Shown piece by piece: positions 38,478 through 46,639 of a stretch of DNA of 64,000 bases; the stretch's first letter is position 1; every line of letters starts with the position of its first letter. This stretch comes from Caryophanales bacterium. Lineage in GTDB: Bacteria; Bacillota; Bacilli; Exiguobacteriales; Exiguobacteriaceae. The position numbers and the translations under genes are program-made. The stretch is taken from contig CABJAC010000002.1 in NCBI GenBank assembly GCA_902363455.1, forward strand, positions 50,486 to 114,485. Reading direction: 5' to 3'. A model generated the notes under the pieces. It did not search any database, was not told the DNA's origin, and saw nothing but the letters and a program-made list of their open reading frames with translations.

Positions 38478-40224
38478 GCGGCGCCTCCTTTCCCGTTTCA
38501 ATCGGCAGATGGATGGTAATGCTTGTACCTTCTCCAGGTTGACTGGTCAATCGGAAAGAACCATTTTCGGCATACAGGCTTTTAATTCGTTCCGCTGTAT
38601 TGAAAAGAGCGGTTCCGGTACCACTGGATTCAATGACTTCCCGGCCGAGGCGTGCGAGCCGCTCCTCTTCAATCCCCTGTCCATTATCGACGACTTCCAA
38701 CACCAATTGATCCGCGGTCAACCAGACCGTGACGCCGACGTATCCGGTCTGCCCGGGACGGAACGCATGCTGGAAGGCATTTTCGATTAACGGTTGGAGA
38801 ACAAAGGGGGGAACGAGTAGTTGTTCCGTGCCTTCCTCTAAATCAATATCAACGAACGGGCGGCTGGGGAACCGGGCAGCTTCAAGCGAGATATAAGCTT
38901 CGATATGTTCCAGTTCCTTTTGCAACGGAATTTTCGTCGACCGGGCACCCTGCAGATTGCTGCGGAAAAATGTCGACAGTTCAAGCAGTAACGTGCGAGC
39001 TTGTTCGACATCGGTCCGGCACGAAGCATAAATCGTGTTGATGGCATTAAACAAAAAGTGTGGGTGGATTTGTGCTTCAAGGGCGCGGATTTCCGCATCC
39101 TTCAGCAACCCTGCCTGTCGCTCCGCATTACCGAGTGCGAGTTGCGTCGAAAATAATTTCGCTAACCCTTCAATCAGTTCGACTTCGACCGCGTCCAGTA
39201 CATCAGGGTGCGGATAATAGACTTTCAGTGTTCCGACGGTTGTTCCGCCGATTGTCAACGGAGCAATGATTCCGGCTTGAAGCGGACAATCTGATTTCGG
39301 ACAGCCGATGTCATCGCGGTCGGTGACGAGCCGGAGTTGTCCGTCCATCAAGACATGTTCGGTCGGACGCGTCGTCCATTGACCACCCGCTTGATGATGG
39401 TCGCTGCCGACACCAAGATGCGCCAGGATGACGGATTGATCGGTCAAGGAGACCGCGTCCGCACGTGTTTGTTGCAACAGGATGTCCGCGACGGCTTCGG
39501 CCGTTTGGATATTCAAGCCGCGTGTTAAGTACGGTAATGTTAAGTCGGCGATATGAAGCGAGCGCTCCGCTTCCCGTGCCCGGACATGTTCTTCCTCCCG
39601 CGCCGCTAATCGAATGATCGACAGAAACAGCCAGACGCCAAGAACATTGACAATCGTCATCGGGATGAAGATGAACTGGACGAGTTCGATTGCAGCCGGA
39701 AAGGGATTAGACAACAGAAGAATCAGTGACATTTCAAAAATCATTAAAAATCCGGTTAAACAAATCGGGAGCAGCGCACGGCTGCCCAAGCGATCACGCC
39801 AATAAGCGCGTAAGCACCCGCTGACACCACCCGCGATTACGGTCGCGAGGGCACAGGCGAAGGCGGTAAAACCACCGAGTGTATACCGGTGGATTCCGAC
39901 AAGCAGTCCCGTAATCGTGCCGCCGACGGGACCGGCAAGCAAGCCGCTGATGACGACAATCATCGTCCGTGTATTTGCGATGGCAGACGTTCCGTTTACT
40001 TCATCAAGCCAGGTATGCGGTAAAAACTTGGCCAAATCGACTTTGACACCGGTGTAGTTGCTGAGTATGCCGTATGTGGCGAAAAATAAAATCAGTAAGC
40101 CGAATTGCCAACCGGCTTCCGGTTGTTTCAGCACACGACGTGTTGGTCCCCACTGGGCGAGAATAAACGCTAAAATGATCATGATTCCGAGTCGTTCCAG
40201 TAAAAAGGGTATGAGTTCAAACAT
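38458..40224 (-). CDS. lytS: LytS-type sensor histidine kinase
   Basis: A 588-residue sensor kinase. The N-terminal third is the 5TM-5TMR_LYT membrane domain (TRTMIVVISGLLAGPVGGTITGLLVGIHRYTLGG), then a GAF-like domain (about 225-360), and the kinase core with the phosphorylated histidine in LEAQIHPHFLFNAINTI and ATP lid residues NAFQHAF and DNGQGI. Members of this class sense pyruvate or membrane state. GGAGGGATGTC precedes the ATG. A partial cre match lies in its leader. Confidence 0.93.
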   Translation of the reverse strand: MFELIPFLLERLGIMIILAFILAQWGPTRRVLKQPEAGWQFGLLILFFATYGILSNYTGVKVDLAKFLPHTWLDEVNGTSAIANTRTMIVVISGLLAGPVGGTITGLLVGIHRYTLGGFTAFACALATVIAGGVSGCLRAYWRDRLGSRALLPICLTGFLMIFEMSLILLLSNPFPAAIELVQFIFIPMTIVNVLGVWLFLSIIRLAAREEEHVRAREAERSLHIADLTLPYLTRGLNIQTAEAVADILLQQTRADAVSLTDQSVILAHLGVGSDHHQAGGQWTTRPTEHVLMDGQLRLVTDRDDIGCPKSDCPLQAGIIAPLTIGGTTVGTLKVYYPHPDVLDAVEVELIEGLAKLFSTQLALGNAERQAGLLKDAEIRALEAQIHPHFLFNAINTIYASCRTDVEQARTLLLELSTFFRSNLQGARSTKIPLQKELEHIEAYISLEAARFPSRPFVDIDLEEGTEQLLVPPFVLQPLIENAFQHAFRPGQTGYVGVTVWLTADQLVLEVVDNGQGIEEERLARLGREVIESSGTGTALFNTAERIKSLYAENGSFRLTSQPGEGTSITIHLPIETGKEAPHAHNLN

Positions 40225-40247
40225 GACATCCCTCCATTCGTCCTAAG

Positions 40248-40261
40248 TGTAAACGTTACCG
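40248..40261. promoter_or_regulatory. weak cre-like site before lytS
   Basis: TGTAAACGTTACCG agrees with TGWAANCGNTNWCA at 12 of 14 positions and lies 24 bases before the lytS start. Confidence 0.35.
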
Positions 40262-40275
40262 AAAAGGAGAACAAC

Positions 40276-40315
40276 GAAAAAAAACTCCAGCCGACCCGAA
40301 GATCGTTTGGAGTTC
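40276..40315 (-). terminator. terminator of folE2
   Basis: On the minus strand ACTCCA..CGA.CTTCGGGTCG..TGGAGT followed by eight T. Confidence 0.85.
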
Positions 40316-40325
40316 CATTGCCGTA

Positions 40326-41231
40326 TTATTGAGCGTCTTTATCAAACGTTATCCGAGCAATCGCATCGTGTTGGTGAATCGTTTCCTCATTGCGGCATTC
40401 AACGAAGAAGGACGCGATTGGATCCATTTCGTAAAGATCGGCAGCAATTAAGCGCACCATGTCTTCGACGAAACGTGGGTTTTCGTACGCCATTTCTGTG
40501 ACACGTTTTTCATCCGGACGTTTGAGGACCGGGTGAAGCGGTGCTGAAGCATTTGATTCTGCTGCGTCGAGGAGCTCTTGTTTCCAGTTGAAGTCATCCG
40601 CTTCGTCACGTAAAGCAGCTTCCATCGTGACGTAACCACGCTGGTTATGGGCACTGTATTCACTGATTTCTTTTGAACATGGGCAAAGTGTCGTCACATT
40701 GATCGTCAAACCGACCGACAATGTGGCTTCGTTTGTTTCGGTGTTGACACTGACGGTTTGCCATACTTCGGCATTCATCAAGCCACTGAGTCCCGTTGCC
40801 GGCGCTTTACGTGTGAAGAACCACGGGTAACGGATTGTTAATTGTCCTTCTGTTTGCTCCATCCGCTCAGCGAGATCACGAGCGAATTGAATGAGAGATT
40901 CATTTGTGACGACCCAGCCTTCGTTATGGTACTGGTCGAGTTGTTCTGTCAAACGACTCATATTGATCCCTTTACGGTCTTGTACGAGCGAAGTCGACAG
41001 TTCAAACGTCGCGATGGTTGCTTGTGTCGTCTCGCCATCTTGAATGACAACCGGATGTTTGACGTTTGAGATCCCTACTGCATCAAGCGCGAATAAGAAA
41101 TTCTTTGGTGTATTTTGCAGATCGATCATTTTATCTTTTTCAGTCGGTTTTGTTCCTTTAATAGGGGGAACAGAACCAAAAAGCTTGTGACGCTCTTCTT
41201 TGGTTGGCAGTGTAATCGGGTAGGTAGACAT
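40326..41231 (-). CDS. folE2: GTP cyclohydrolase FolE2 (type IB)
   Basis: A 301-residue enzyme converting GTP to 7,8-dihydroneopterin triphosphate for folate (and queuosine) synthesis. The FolE2/MptA signature TTLCPCSKEISEYSAHNQRG holds the metal-binding cysteine; the N-terminal SNVKHPVVI and C-terminal FFVECRNEETIHQHDAIARI regions match. In several bacteria this isozyme, which does not need zinc, replaces FolE when zinc is scarce; no Zur box was seen here. A minus-strand promoter TTGTTT, 16 bases, TAAAAT near 41360 leaves an untranslated leader of about 120 bases with no recognised riboswitch. Confidence 0.95.
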   Translation of the reverse strand: MSTYPITLPTKEERHKLFGSVPPIKGTKPTEKDKMIDLQNTPKNFLFALDAVGISNVKHPVVIQDGETTQATIATFELSTSLVQDRKGINMSRLTEQLDQYHNEGWVVTNESLIQFARDLAERMEQTEGQLTIRYPWFFTRKAPATGLSGLMNAEVWQTVSVNTETNEATLSVGLTINVTTLCPCSKEISEYSAHNQRGYVTMEAALRDEADDFNWKQELLDAAESNASAPLHPVLKRPDEKRVTEMAYENPRFVEDMVRLIAADLYEMDPIASFFVECRNEETIHQHDAIARITFDKDAQ

Positions 41232-41538
41232 TCAGATCGGCCCCTTTGTCCTTTTGTAGTAGTGCAAGTAGTAATAACATGACAGGAATGCTAGAGACGA
41301 GCAAGTCTGATGATTCCGTGAATGTGCTTCGCGACATATTGTTGCTATGAATTTTATCATGAACTTCTATAAAAACAAAACTGACAAGACTCGGAAGAAA
41401 CAGTTTGCTTATTCACAAGCATAACTTTCTTGCAATCGGGTATATTATCGTATACTATATGTTCATGTGAACGTGTAAAAGTCGTGTCATTAGAAAGCAT
41501 ATCTCCGTTTGAATTGAAATCAGGAAGGAATGAAGTAG
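41232..41538. other. divergent folE2-TerC intergenic region
   Basis: It holds the folE2 promoter and long leader on the minus strand, and on the plus strand TTGCAA (41430-41435), 17 bases, TACTAT (41453-41458). A GTTCA-TG-TGAAC palindrome at 41461-41472 lies just after the plus start point and may be an operator. No gene was seen. Confidence 0.4.
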
Positions 41539-42396
41539 ATGGATTGGCAGTTAGTACTTCAGTATGCCTGGGTTGTCCTTGTCTTAATCGCATTAGAAGG
41601 ACTCCTTTCGGCAGACAACGCGCTCGTATTAGCGGTAATGGTTAAACATTTGCCGGGCGAGCAACAGAAAAAAGCTTTATTTTACGGATTGGCAGGAGCA
41701 TTTGTGCTTCGATTTGCGGCATTATTCGCAATTTCATTCCTCGTTGATATTTGGCAGATCCAAGCACTTGGTGCTGCTTACCTCCTGATCATGGGACTGC
41801 GGCATATTTACAAAACCGTTAAAGCCCGGCGGATTGGGGAGAATCATGGAGCGGAAAACGAACTCGATGCAGAACCTAAATTAGACGAACCGGTTTCTAA
41901 AGCCGAGTTTTGGAAAACCGTCGCTAAGATTGAATTCGCTGACCTCGCGTTTGCGGTCGATTCGATTTTGGCAGCCGTCGCACTCGCCGTTGCTCTCCCG
42001 AACTGGGGAACCGGTGAAATCGGTGGATTGAATACCGGTCATTTCGTCGTCATCTTGACGGGTGGACTGATGGGCGTCGTCTTGATGCGTTTCGCAGCCC
42101 GCGTTTTCGTCAAGTTACTAGCAGAGCGTCCGGGTCTTGAAACGGCAGCCTTTGCCATCGTTGCCTGGGTCGGGGTAAAACTTGCGGTTCTTGCGCTTGA
42201 ACACCCGAAATACCATGCTTCAATCGAAGGTACAATTTTCGAAGTGTTAAAACTTCCGGAAGGATTCGCGCACAGTACACCGTGGCAAATCTTCTTCTGG
42301 ACAGTCATGGTGGGTCTCGCACTTTGGGGTTGGTTCTCATCTCCAAAAACGAAATCTAATCCGGATGCCGAAAAGAAAGTCGAAAAAAATCTATAA
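41539..42396 (+). CDS. TerC family membrane protein (paralogue 1)
   Basis: A 285-residue seven-helix protein. EGLLSADNALVLAVMVKHLP and FADLAFAVDSILAAVAL are the TerC metal-site motifs, with aspartates buried in helices; PGLETAAFAIVAWVGVKL is the third conserved block. Bacillus homologues (YkoY, YceF/MeeF) export manganese or load it onto secreted enzymes. No Mn riboswitch (yybP-ykoY) precedes it. AGGAAGGAA lies before the ATG. A second TerC gene follows. Confidence 0.9.
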   Translation: MDWQLVLQYAWVVLVLIALEGLLSADNALVLAVMVKHLPGEQQKKALFYGLAGAFVLRFAALFAISFLVDIWQIQALGAAYLLIMGLRHIYKTVKARRIGENHGAENELDAEPKLDEPVSKAEFWKTVAKIEFADLAFAVDSILAAVALAVALPNWGTGEIGGLNTGHFVVILTGGLMGVVLMRFAARVFVKLLAERPGLETAAFAIVAWVGVKLAVLALEHPKYHASIEGTIFEVLKLPEGFAHSTPWQIFFWTVMVGLALWGWFSSPKTKSNPDAEKKVEKNL

Positions 42397-42404
42397 CACC
42401 GATT

Positions 42405-42433
42405 AGGCTCTCCTTCATGGAGAGTCTTTTTTT
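42405..42433 (+). terminator. terminator of TerC paralogue 1
   Basis: GGCTCTCC and GGAGAGTC arms followed by seven T. Confidence 0.85.
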
Positions 42434-42549
42434 GTCTGAAAATCAAGAAGATCGGGTAAAAAGAACAATCGGATTCAAGCCTTCAGTCTTTTTCTTTTAG
42501 GTAAGCGGCCTTATAATAAACTTACTGAACAAAAAGGGGATTCGTTTTT

Positions 42550-43305
42550 ATGGATATTGGATTAATTACGCAGTATGCGACCGTTGGACTCGTCTTAATC
42601 ATCTTGCAAGGGCTGTTATCTGCGGATAACGCGATGGTCATGGCTGTCCTCGTTCGTCCGTTACCGGATGAGCAACGGAAAAAAGCTTTGTTTTATGGAT
42701 TGATCGGAGCCCTTGTCTTACGCTTCGTCGCGATTTTCTTCGCGTCTTACTTGGCGACGGTTTGGGAACTGCAGGCACTTGGAGCGATTTATCTGTTTTA
42801 TGTCGCCTTCAAAGGGATTGTGGAGGCACGCTCGAATAAACATCAAGTGCCGGACGCGATGGCGTCACAAAAAGCGTCCCCTAATTTTTGGTGGACGGTC
42901 GTCAAAGTCGAGTTTTCGGATTTAGCCTTTGCCGTCGATTCGACGCTGGCAGCAGTTGCGATGGCGACTACATTACCGATGATCGGCGGAACGATTGGTG
43001 GCTTGAACACCGGACAATTCTGGGTCGTCTTCTTCAGTGGAATCATCGGACTGGTCATCATGCGTTACTTCGCCAGCTGGTTCGTTGTCTTGTTACAGAA
43101 ACGACCGGGAATCGAAGAAGCCGCCTTTTGGCTTGTCGCCTGGGTTGGCGTGAAGCTTGTCGTCATGACACTGGCGCATCCATCGATTGACGTCTTACCG
43201 CATGAATTTCCGGAGAGTACACTCTGGCAATCGATTTTCTGGGTTGTCCTCGCACTGATTTTGGTGTTAGGTTGGTTTAGAAGTGGTACGAAATCAGACA
43301 AATAA
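42550..43305 (+). CDS. TerC family membrane protein (paralogue 2)
   Basis: A 251-residue TerC protein closely similar to its upstream neighbour: LQGLLSADNAMVMAVLVRPLP, FSDLAFAVDSTLAAVAM and PGIEEAAFWLVAWVGVKL align block for block. It lacks the acidic cytoplasmic insert of about 25 residues found after the third helix in the first copy. Tandem duplication followed by divergence is the likely origin. It has its own promoter region and terminator, so the two copies can be expressed separately. Confidence 0.9.
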   Translation: MDIGLITQYATVGLVLIILQGLLSADNAMVMAVLVRPLPDEQRKKALFYGLIGALVLRFVAIFFASYLATVWELQALGAIYLFYVAFKGIVEARSNKHQVPDAMASQKASPNFWWTVVKVEFSDLAFAVDSTLAAVAMATTLPMIGGTIGGLNTGQFWVVFFSGIIGLVIMRYFASWFVVLLQKRPGIEEAAFWLVAWVGVKLVVMTLAHPSIDVLPHEFPESTLWQSIFWVVLALILVLGWFRSGTKSDK

Positions 43306-43315
43306 TAAAGAAGAG

Positions 43316-43347
43316 CGGGCAGGGTCATCATTCCCCTGTCCGTTTTT
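43316..43347 (+). terminator. terminator of TerC paralogue 2
   Basis: CGGGCAGGG pairs with CCCTGTCCG, followed by TTTTT. Confidence 0.8.
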
Positions 43348-43365
43348 GAATGAGGAGAGATGACG

Positions 43366-44499
43366 ATGCAAAACGGTAATTTCATTCGGATGTTGACACG
43401 GATGCAAAATGTTCCGCGCTGGGACGAGTACGCTCCGCGTTTTCCGGATAATGCGGCGAGTCACAGCTTTCGGGTCGCGTTATTCAGCTTGATGGCGAGT
43501 TATATCGAAGAGGAGGCGACCGGCGTCAAACTGGATCGTCTGTCGTTACTCGGAAAAGCTTTGTTTCACGATATGAACGAAGTCATCACAGGACCCATCA
43601 AACACCGGACGAAAAAAGAACCGACGCTGCATGCGCATATTCAGGCGATGGAACAACAAGCGAGTGAAAAACTCGTCGCCTTGCTGTCTAAATCGTTGCA
43701 ACCGGATTTTACGAACTATCTCGTCTTTGCGGAAGATGATTCGCCGGAAGGACAGATGGTCGAGGCGGTGGATACGTTTGATGCGATGTTGTTTGCGAAA
43801 CGGGAAGCCGACATGACCGGGTCGACGTTCTTTAAAGCCAAAACGGCGGAATTAAAGACGGTGCTTTTAGACCATCCTTTACATGCGATCCGGACGTTGA
43901 CCCATTCTGTTTTTGCGGAAGATGCGATGTCGCGTTTCATCGATAACGTCCTGATGATGGATACGATCCGGCGCTGGAAAGGCCGTTTTAATACGATTGA
44001 CGATAATGATGCGACGCATGCGTTCCGTGCTGCATCGCTTGGATTATTCAACGGCTTGATTGAATCGAAGAAGTACGGCGTGGAGATCGATACGGCGGAA
44101 GTCGTATCGCGTCTGCTTTGTCATGATTTGGTCGAAGGAACGACAGGCGATGTCCTCGGTCCCGTCAAACATGCCACGCCCGTCACGGCAGCGGCTTTTG
44201 AAGCGTATGAGCGGACGGAAGGGGAAGCGTTGATTCATCTGCTTCCGGCATCGATGCAGCGGGAGTTTCACCGGTTTGTCGTCGAAGCCAAAGATGAAAC
44301 GTATGAAGGACAGATGGTTGATGTCGTCGATAAACTCGATGCGTTGATTAAGATGAACATGGAGCGGAAACTGAACGGCGTCGAATACGAGACGGGTTAC
44401 CGGGCACAATTAAAGAAAGTCCAAACGGCCTATGAAAATCCATCGGTTGTCTTTTTCCTTGCCTATGTCTTACATGACTTGGATTACGTGACATCTTGA
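43366..44499 (+). CDS. tandem YfbR-type HD-domain phosphohydrolase
   Basis: A 377-residue protein made of two YfbR-like HD domains in series. Domain 1 (about 1-185) has His33, His68-Asp69 and Asp136, the same positions as the metal ligands of E. coli YfbR 5-prime-deoxynucleotidase; domain 2 (about 195-377) repeats them as His218, His253-Asp254 and Asp322 within THAFRAA, CHDLVEG and VDKLDAL. Both sets look intact, so the protein probably dephosphorylates nucleoside monophosphates. Single-domain YfbR proteins are about 200 residues and act as dimers; this is a covalent pseudo-dimer. ATG 43366 is better spaced from GAGGAG than ATG 43360. Confidence 0.85.
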   Translation: MQNGNFIRMLTRMQNVPRWDEYAPRFPDNAASHSFRVALFSLMASYIEEEATGVKLDRLSLLGKALFHDMNEVITGPIKHRTKKEPTLHAHIQAMEQQASEKLVALLSKSLQPDFTNYLVFAEDDSPEGQMVEAVDTFDAMLFAKREADMTGSTFFKAKTAELKTVLLDHPLHAIRTLTHSVFAEDAMSRFIDNVLMMDTIRRWKGRFNTIDDNDATHAFRAASLGLFNGLIESKKYGVEIDTAEVVSRLLCHDLVEGTTGDVLGPVKHATPVTAAAFEAYERTEGEALIHLLPASMQREFHRFVVEAKDETYEGQMVDVVDKLDALIKMNMERKLNGVEYETGYRAQLKKVQTAYENPSVVFFLAYVLHDLDYVTS

Positions 44500-44512
44500 A
44501 AGGAGGAAGACG

Positions 44513-45712
44513 ATGACAAACGCCTCACCGATTCAAACGAAACGATTGACGCTCATTTTAATTTTAGGATCACTGGCGGCACTGGGTCCGCTGTCGATTG
44601 ACATGTATTTACCGGCGTTTCCCGACATGTCGCGCTCGTTTGGCACCAGTGCCTCGTCGATTCAACTGAGCTTAACGGCCTGTATGCTCGGGATGGCACT
44701 CGGACAGATTATCGTTGGACCGCTCAGTGACGTACGCGGACGAAAACGCCCTTTATTGATGGCGTTGTTCGCCTATTTGCTCGCCTCACTCGCCTGTGCC
44801 TTTGCACCGACGATTGAAGTCTTGATTGCCTTGCGGTTTGTTCAAGGGGCGGCAGGTGCATCGGGGATCGTCATTTCGCGAGCGATTGTCCGCGATTTAT
44901 TTGAAGGACCCGAACTGACGAAATTTTTTGCGGCGTTGTCGCTCGTCAACGGAACGGCACCGATTTTGGCACCGATCATCGGTGGGCAGATCTTACGGTT
45001 CGGAGACTGGCGGGTTGTCTTTTACCTTCTTGCCATTCTCAGTACACTGATGCTGATTGCCGTCGCCTTCCGGTTACCGGAAACACTCCTGGTTCATCAT
45101 CGGGTGGAGGGGAACTTAAAAACGACGTTCCAGACATTCGGACGGTTGTTATCGGACCGGACGTTCCTCGGGTACGCGTTCGCCCAAGCGTTTGTCATGG
45201 GAGCGATGTTCGCCTATATTTCCGGCTCGCCGTTTGTCTTACAAAATATTTATGGCGCCAGTCCACAACAGTTCAGCTTTTTGTTTGGGATCAACGGAAT
45301 CGGAATCATCATCGCGGCGCAAACTGCGGGACGACTGGCCGGACGGGTCGACAGTGAGAAGATGATGCGGATTGCGTTAACGGTCGTTGCGCTTGCGGGT
45401 ATCGGTCTCTTCCTTGCCTTGACCTTGTCGAGTTCCTTGATTCTTGTCATGATTCCATTATTCTTTGTCGTCTCGAGTGTCGGGATGATTTCGACGCTTG
45501 GTTTCACCTTGGCCATGCAAAATTATGGTTCGACGGCAGGAAGCGCTTCGGCGTTGCTCGGTTTATTGCCGATGCTTGTCGGTTCACTCGTCTCTCCACT
45601 TGTAGGTGTGATGGGCGAAGACTCAGCCTTACCGATGGGATTGATCATCATGACGCTTGACTGTTTGGCACTGCTCGTTTACATGTTGCTGATCGTTCGA
45701 AAAAAAGGATAA
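44513..45712 (+). CDS. MFS multidrug exporter, Bcr/CflA family
   Basis: A 399-residue 12-helix drug/proton antiporter. LGPLSIDMYLPAFPDMSRSFGTS is the Bcr/CflA N-terminal signature, GQIIVGPLSDVRGRKRPLL is MFS motif A, and RFVQGAAGASGIVISRAIVRDLF follows. Substrates in the family include chloramphenicol, bicyclomycin and sulfonamides; none is assigned. It starts 13 bases after the HD-domain gene with AAAGGAGG, so the two are likely co-transcribed. Confidence 0.93.
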   Translation: MTNASPIQTKRLTLILILGSLAALGPLSIDMYLPAFPDMSRSFGTSASSIQLSLTACMLGMALGQIIVGPLSDVRGRKRPLLMALFAYLLASLACAFAPTIEVLIALRFVQGAAGASGIVISRAIVRDLFEGPELTKFFAALSLVNGTAPILAPIIGGQILRFGDWRVVFYLLAILSTLMLIAVAFRLPETLLVHHRVEGNLKTTFQTFGRLLSDRTFLGYAFAQAFVMGAMFAYISGSPFVLQNIYGASPQQFSFLFGINGIGIIIAAQTAGRLAGRVDSEKMMRIALTVVALAGIGLFLALTLSSSLILVMIPLFFVVSSVGMISTLGFTLAMQNYGSTAGSASALLGLLPMLVGSLVSPLVGVMGEDSALPMGLIIMTLDCLALLVYMLLIVRKKG

Positions 45713-45730
45713 GAAGATCATGATAACGAA

Positions 45731-45757
45731 GCCGATTTCTTTTGAATCGGCTTTTTT
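45731..45757 (+). terminator. terminator of the Bcr/CflA gene
   Basis: GCCGATT and AATCGGC arms followed by six T. Confidence 0.9.
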
Positions 45758-45876
45758 GTTGCGGATACATTCAGATTCCAGAAAAAAGTCAAAAAGGATT
45801 CCGTGGATTTTGAAACTATTTCCAAAAAGGGACCGTAAATAAAAGTGAGCTCAGCACGCAGGAAAGGAGCAGGCGG

Positions 45877-46128
45877 ATGAAAAAACGACACTTGTCAGGT
45901 ACACGGCCGGTACCTGAAATTCGTGATCAACGGACACTTGAAAGTCTGCTGGCACGGCATTATGCGGCACAAAAAAAGTATGACAGGCGGCGCCGCGAAG
46001 CGGACAGTCCTCGGGAACGGGAACTGGCCGGATTGTTATATGAAGAAAACCGGTATGCCTATCTTCAAGCTTACCGCCAACTCTACGGATCGAGTCCGTT
46101 CGTCGAGGTGACCGAAGATGGACGTTAG
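45877..46128 (+). CDS. small charged protein upstream of yuaF
   Basis: An 83-residue, strongly basic and acidic protein (KKYDRRRREADSPRERELAG) without membrane segments, probably helical. No family was recognised. GGAAAGGAG lies before the ATG. Its end overlaps the yuaF start by 11 bases, so it is the first gene of the flotillin operon in this organism. Confidence 0.7.
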   Translation: MKKRHLSGTRPVPEIRDQRTLESLLARHYAAQKKYDRRRREADSPRERELAGLLYEENRYAYLQAYRQLYGSSPFVEVTEDGR

Positions 46129-46639
46129 TACACTGTATCTTTACGCACTGGCAGCCGCTGCTTGCGGCGTCTTATTGTCCGTTGTTTTTTCTGATTTGAT
46201 TCCAGGTATCGATCAAATCTTTCATCCGACGTTGATTTTGTCCTTTGTGATCGTGACGTCAGCTTTCGGCTTTGCTTTGGAGCATCTGACCGCAATTGGT
46301 TCACTCGTTATTTTGCTGATCAGTGCCGGAATCAGTCTGATTGTCACTTCCTTGTTGCACTTATTTATTTTTGTTCCCTTGGCAAAGGCGGAGCAATCGA
46401 TCAGTTTTTCAGAACAGACATTAGAAGGACGCAGTGCGATCGTCATCGTCCCGATTCCGGAAGCGGGGTACGGGGAAATTCTCGTCGATGATGTATCAGG
46501 GCGAATTGCCAAATCAGCGGTTCTTTTTGAAGGTCCTGCTTTAGAACAAGGTACAAAAGTCATCATTATTGAAATTAAACAAGGCGTGGCGCATGTCATG
46601 ACCTATCCTATCCAGTGGAAAGAGGAGATGTTTTCATGA
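46118..46639 (+). CDS. yuaF: NfeD-family protein YuaF
   Basis: A 173-residue protein with three to four membrane helices (about 7-27, 38-58, 61-85) and a C-terminal OB-fold domain (LEGRSAIVIVPIPEAGYGEILVDD ... GTKVIIIEIKQGVAHV). This is the short NfeD form, which in Bacillus partners flotillin FloT in functional membrane microdomains. It overlaps both its upstream neighbour and, by 4 bases, the start of floT. GAGGTGA precedes the ATG. Confidence 0.88.
   Translation: MDVSTLYLYALAAAACGVLLSVVFSDLIPGIDQIFHPTLILSFVIVTSAFGFALEHLTAIGSLVILLISAGISLIVTSLLHLFIFVPLAKAEQSISFSEQTLEGRSAIVIVPIPEAGYGEILVDDVSGRIAKSAVLFEGPALEQGTKVIIIEIKQGVAHVMTYPIQWKEEMFS

Noticed and set aside
41240..41350. Tetrahydrofolate riboswitch in the long folE2 leader
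   Set aside because: Some GATTC/GCG fragments occur but the conserved pseudoknot core could not be assembled on the coding strand.
41232..41538. Manganese (yybP-ykoY) riboswitch before the TerC genes
   Set aside because: The conserved paired blocks of that motif could not be found; only a promoter and a short palindrome are visible.
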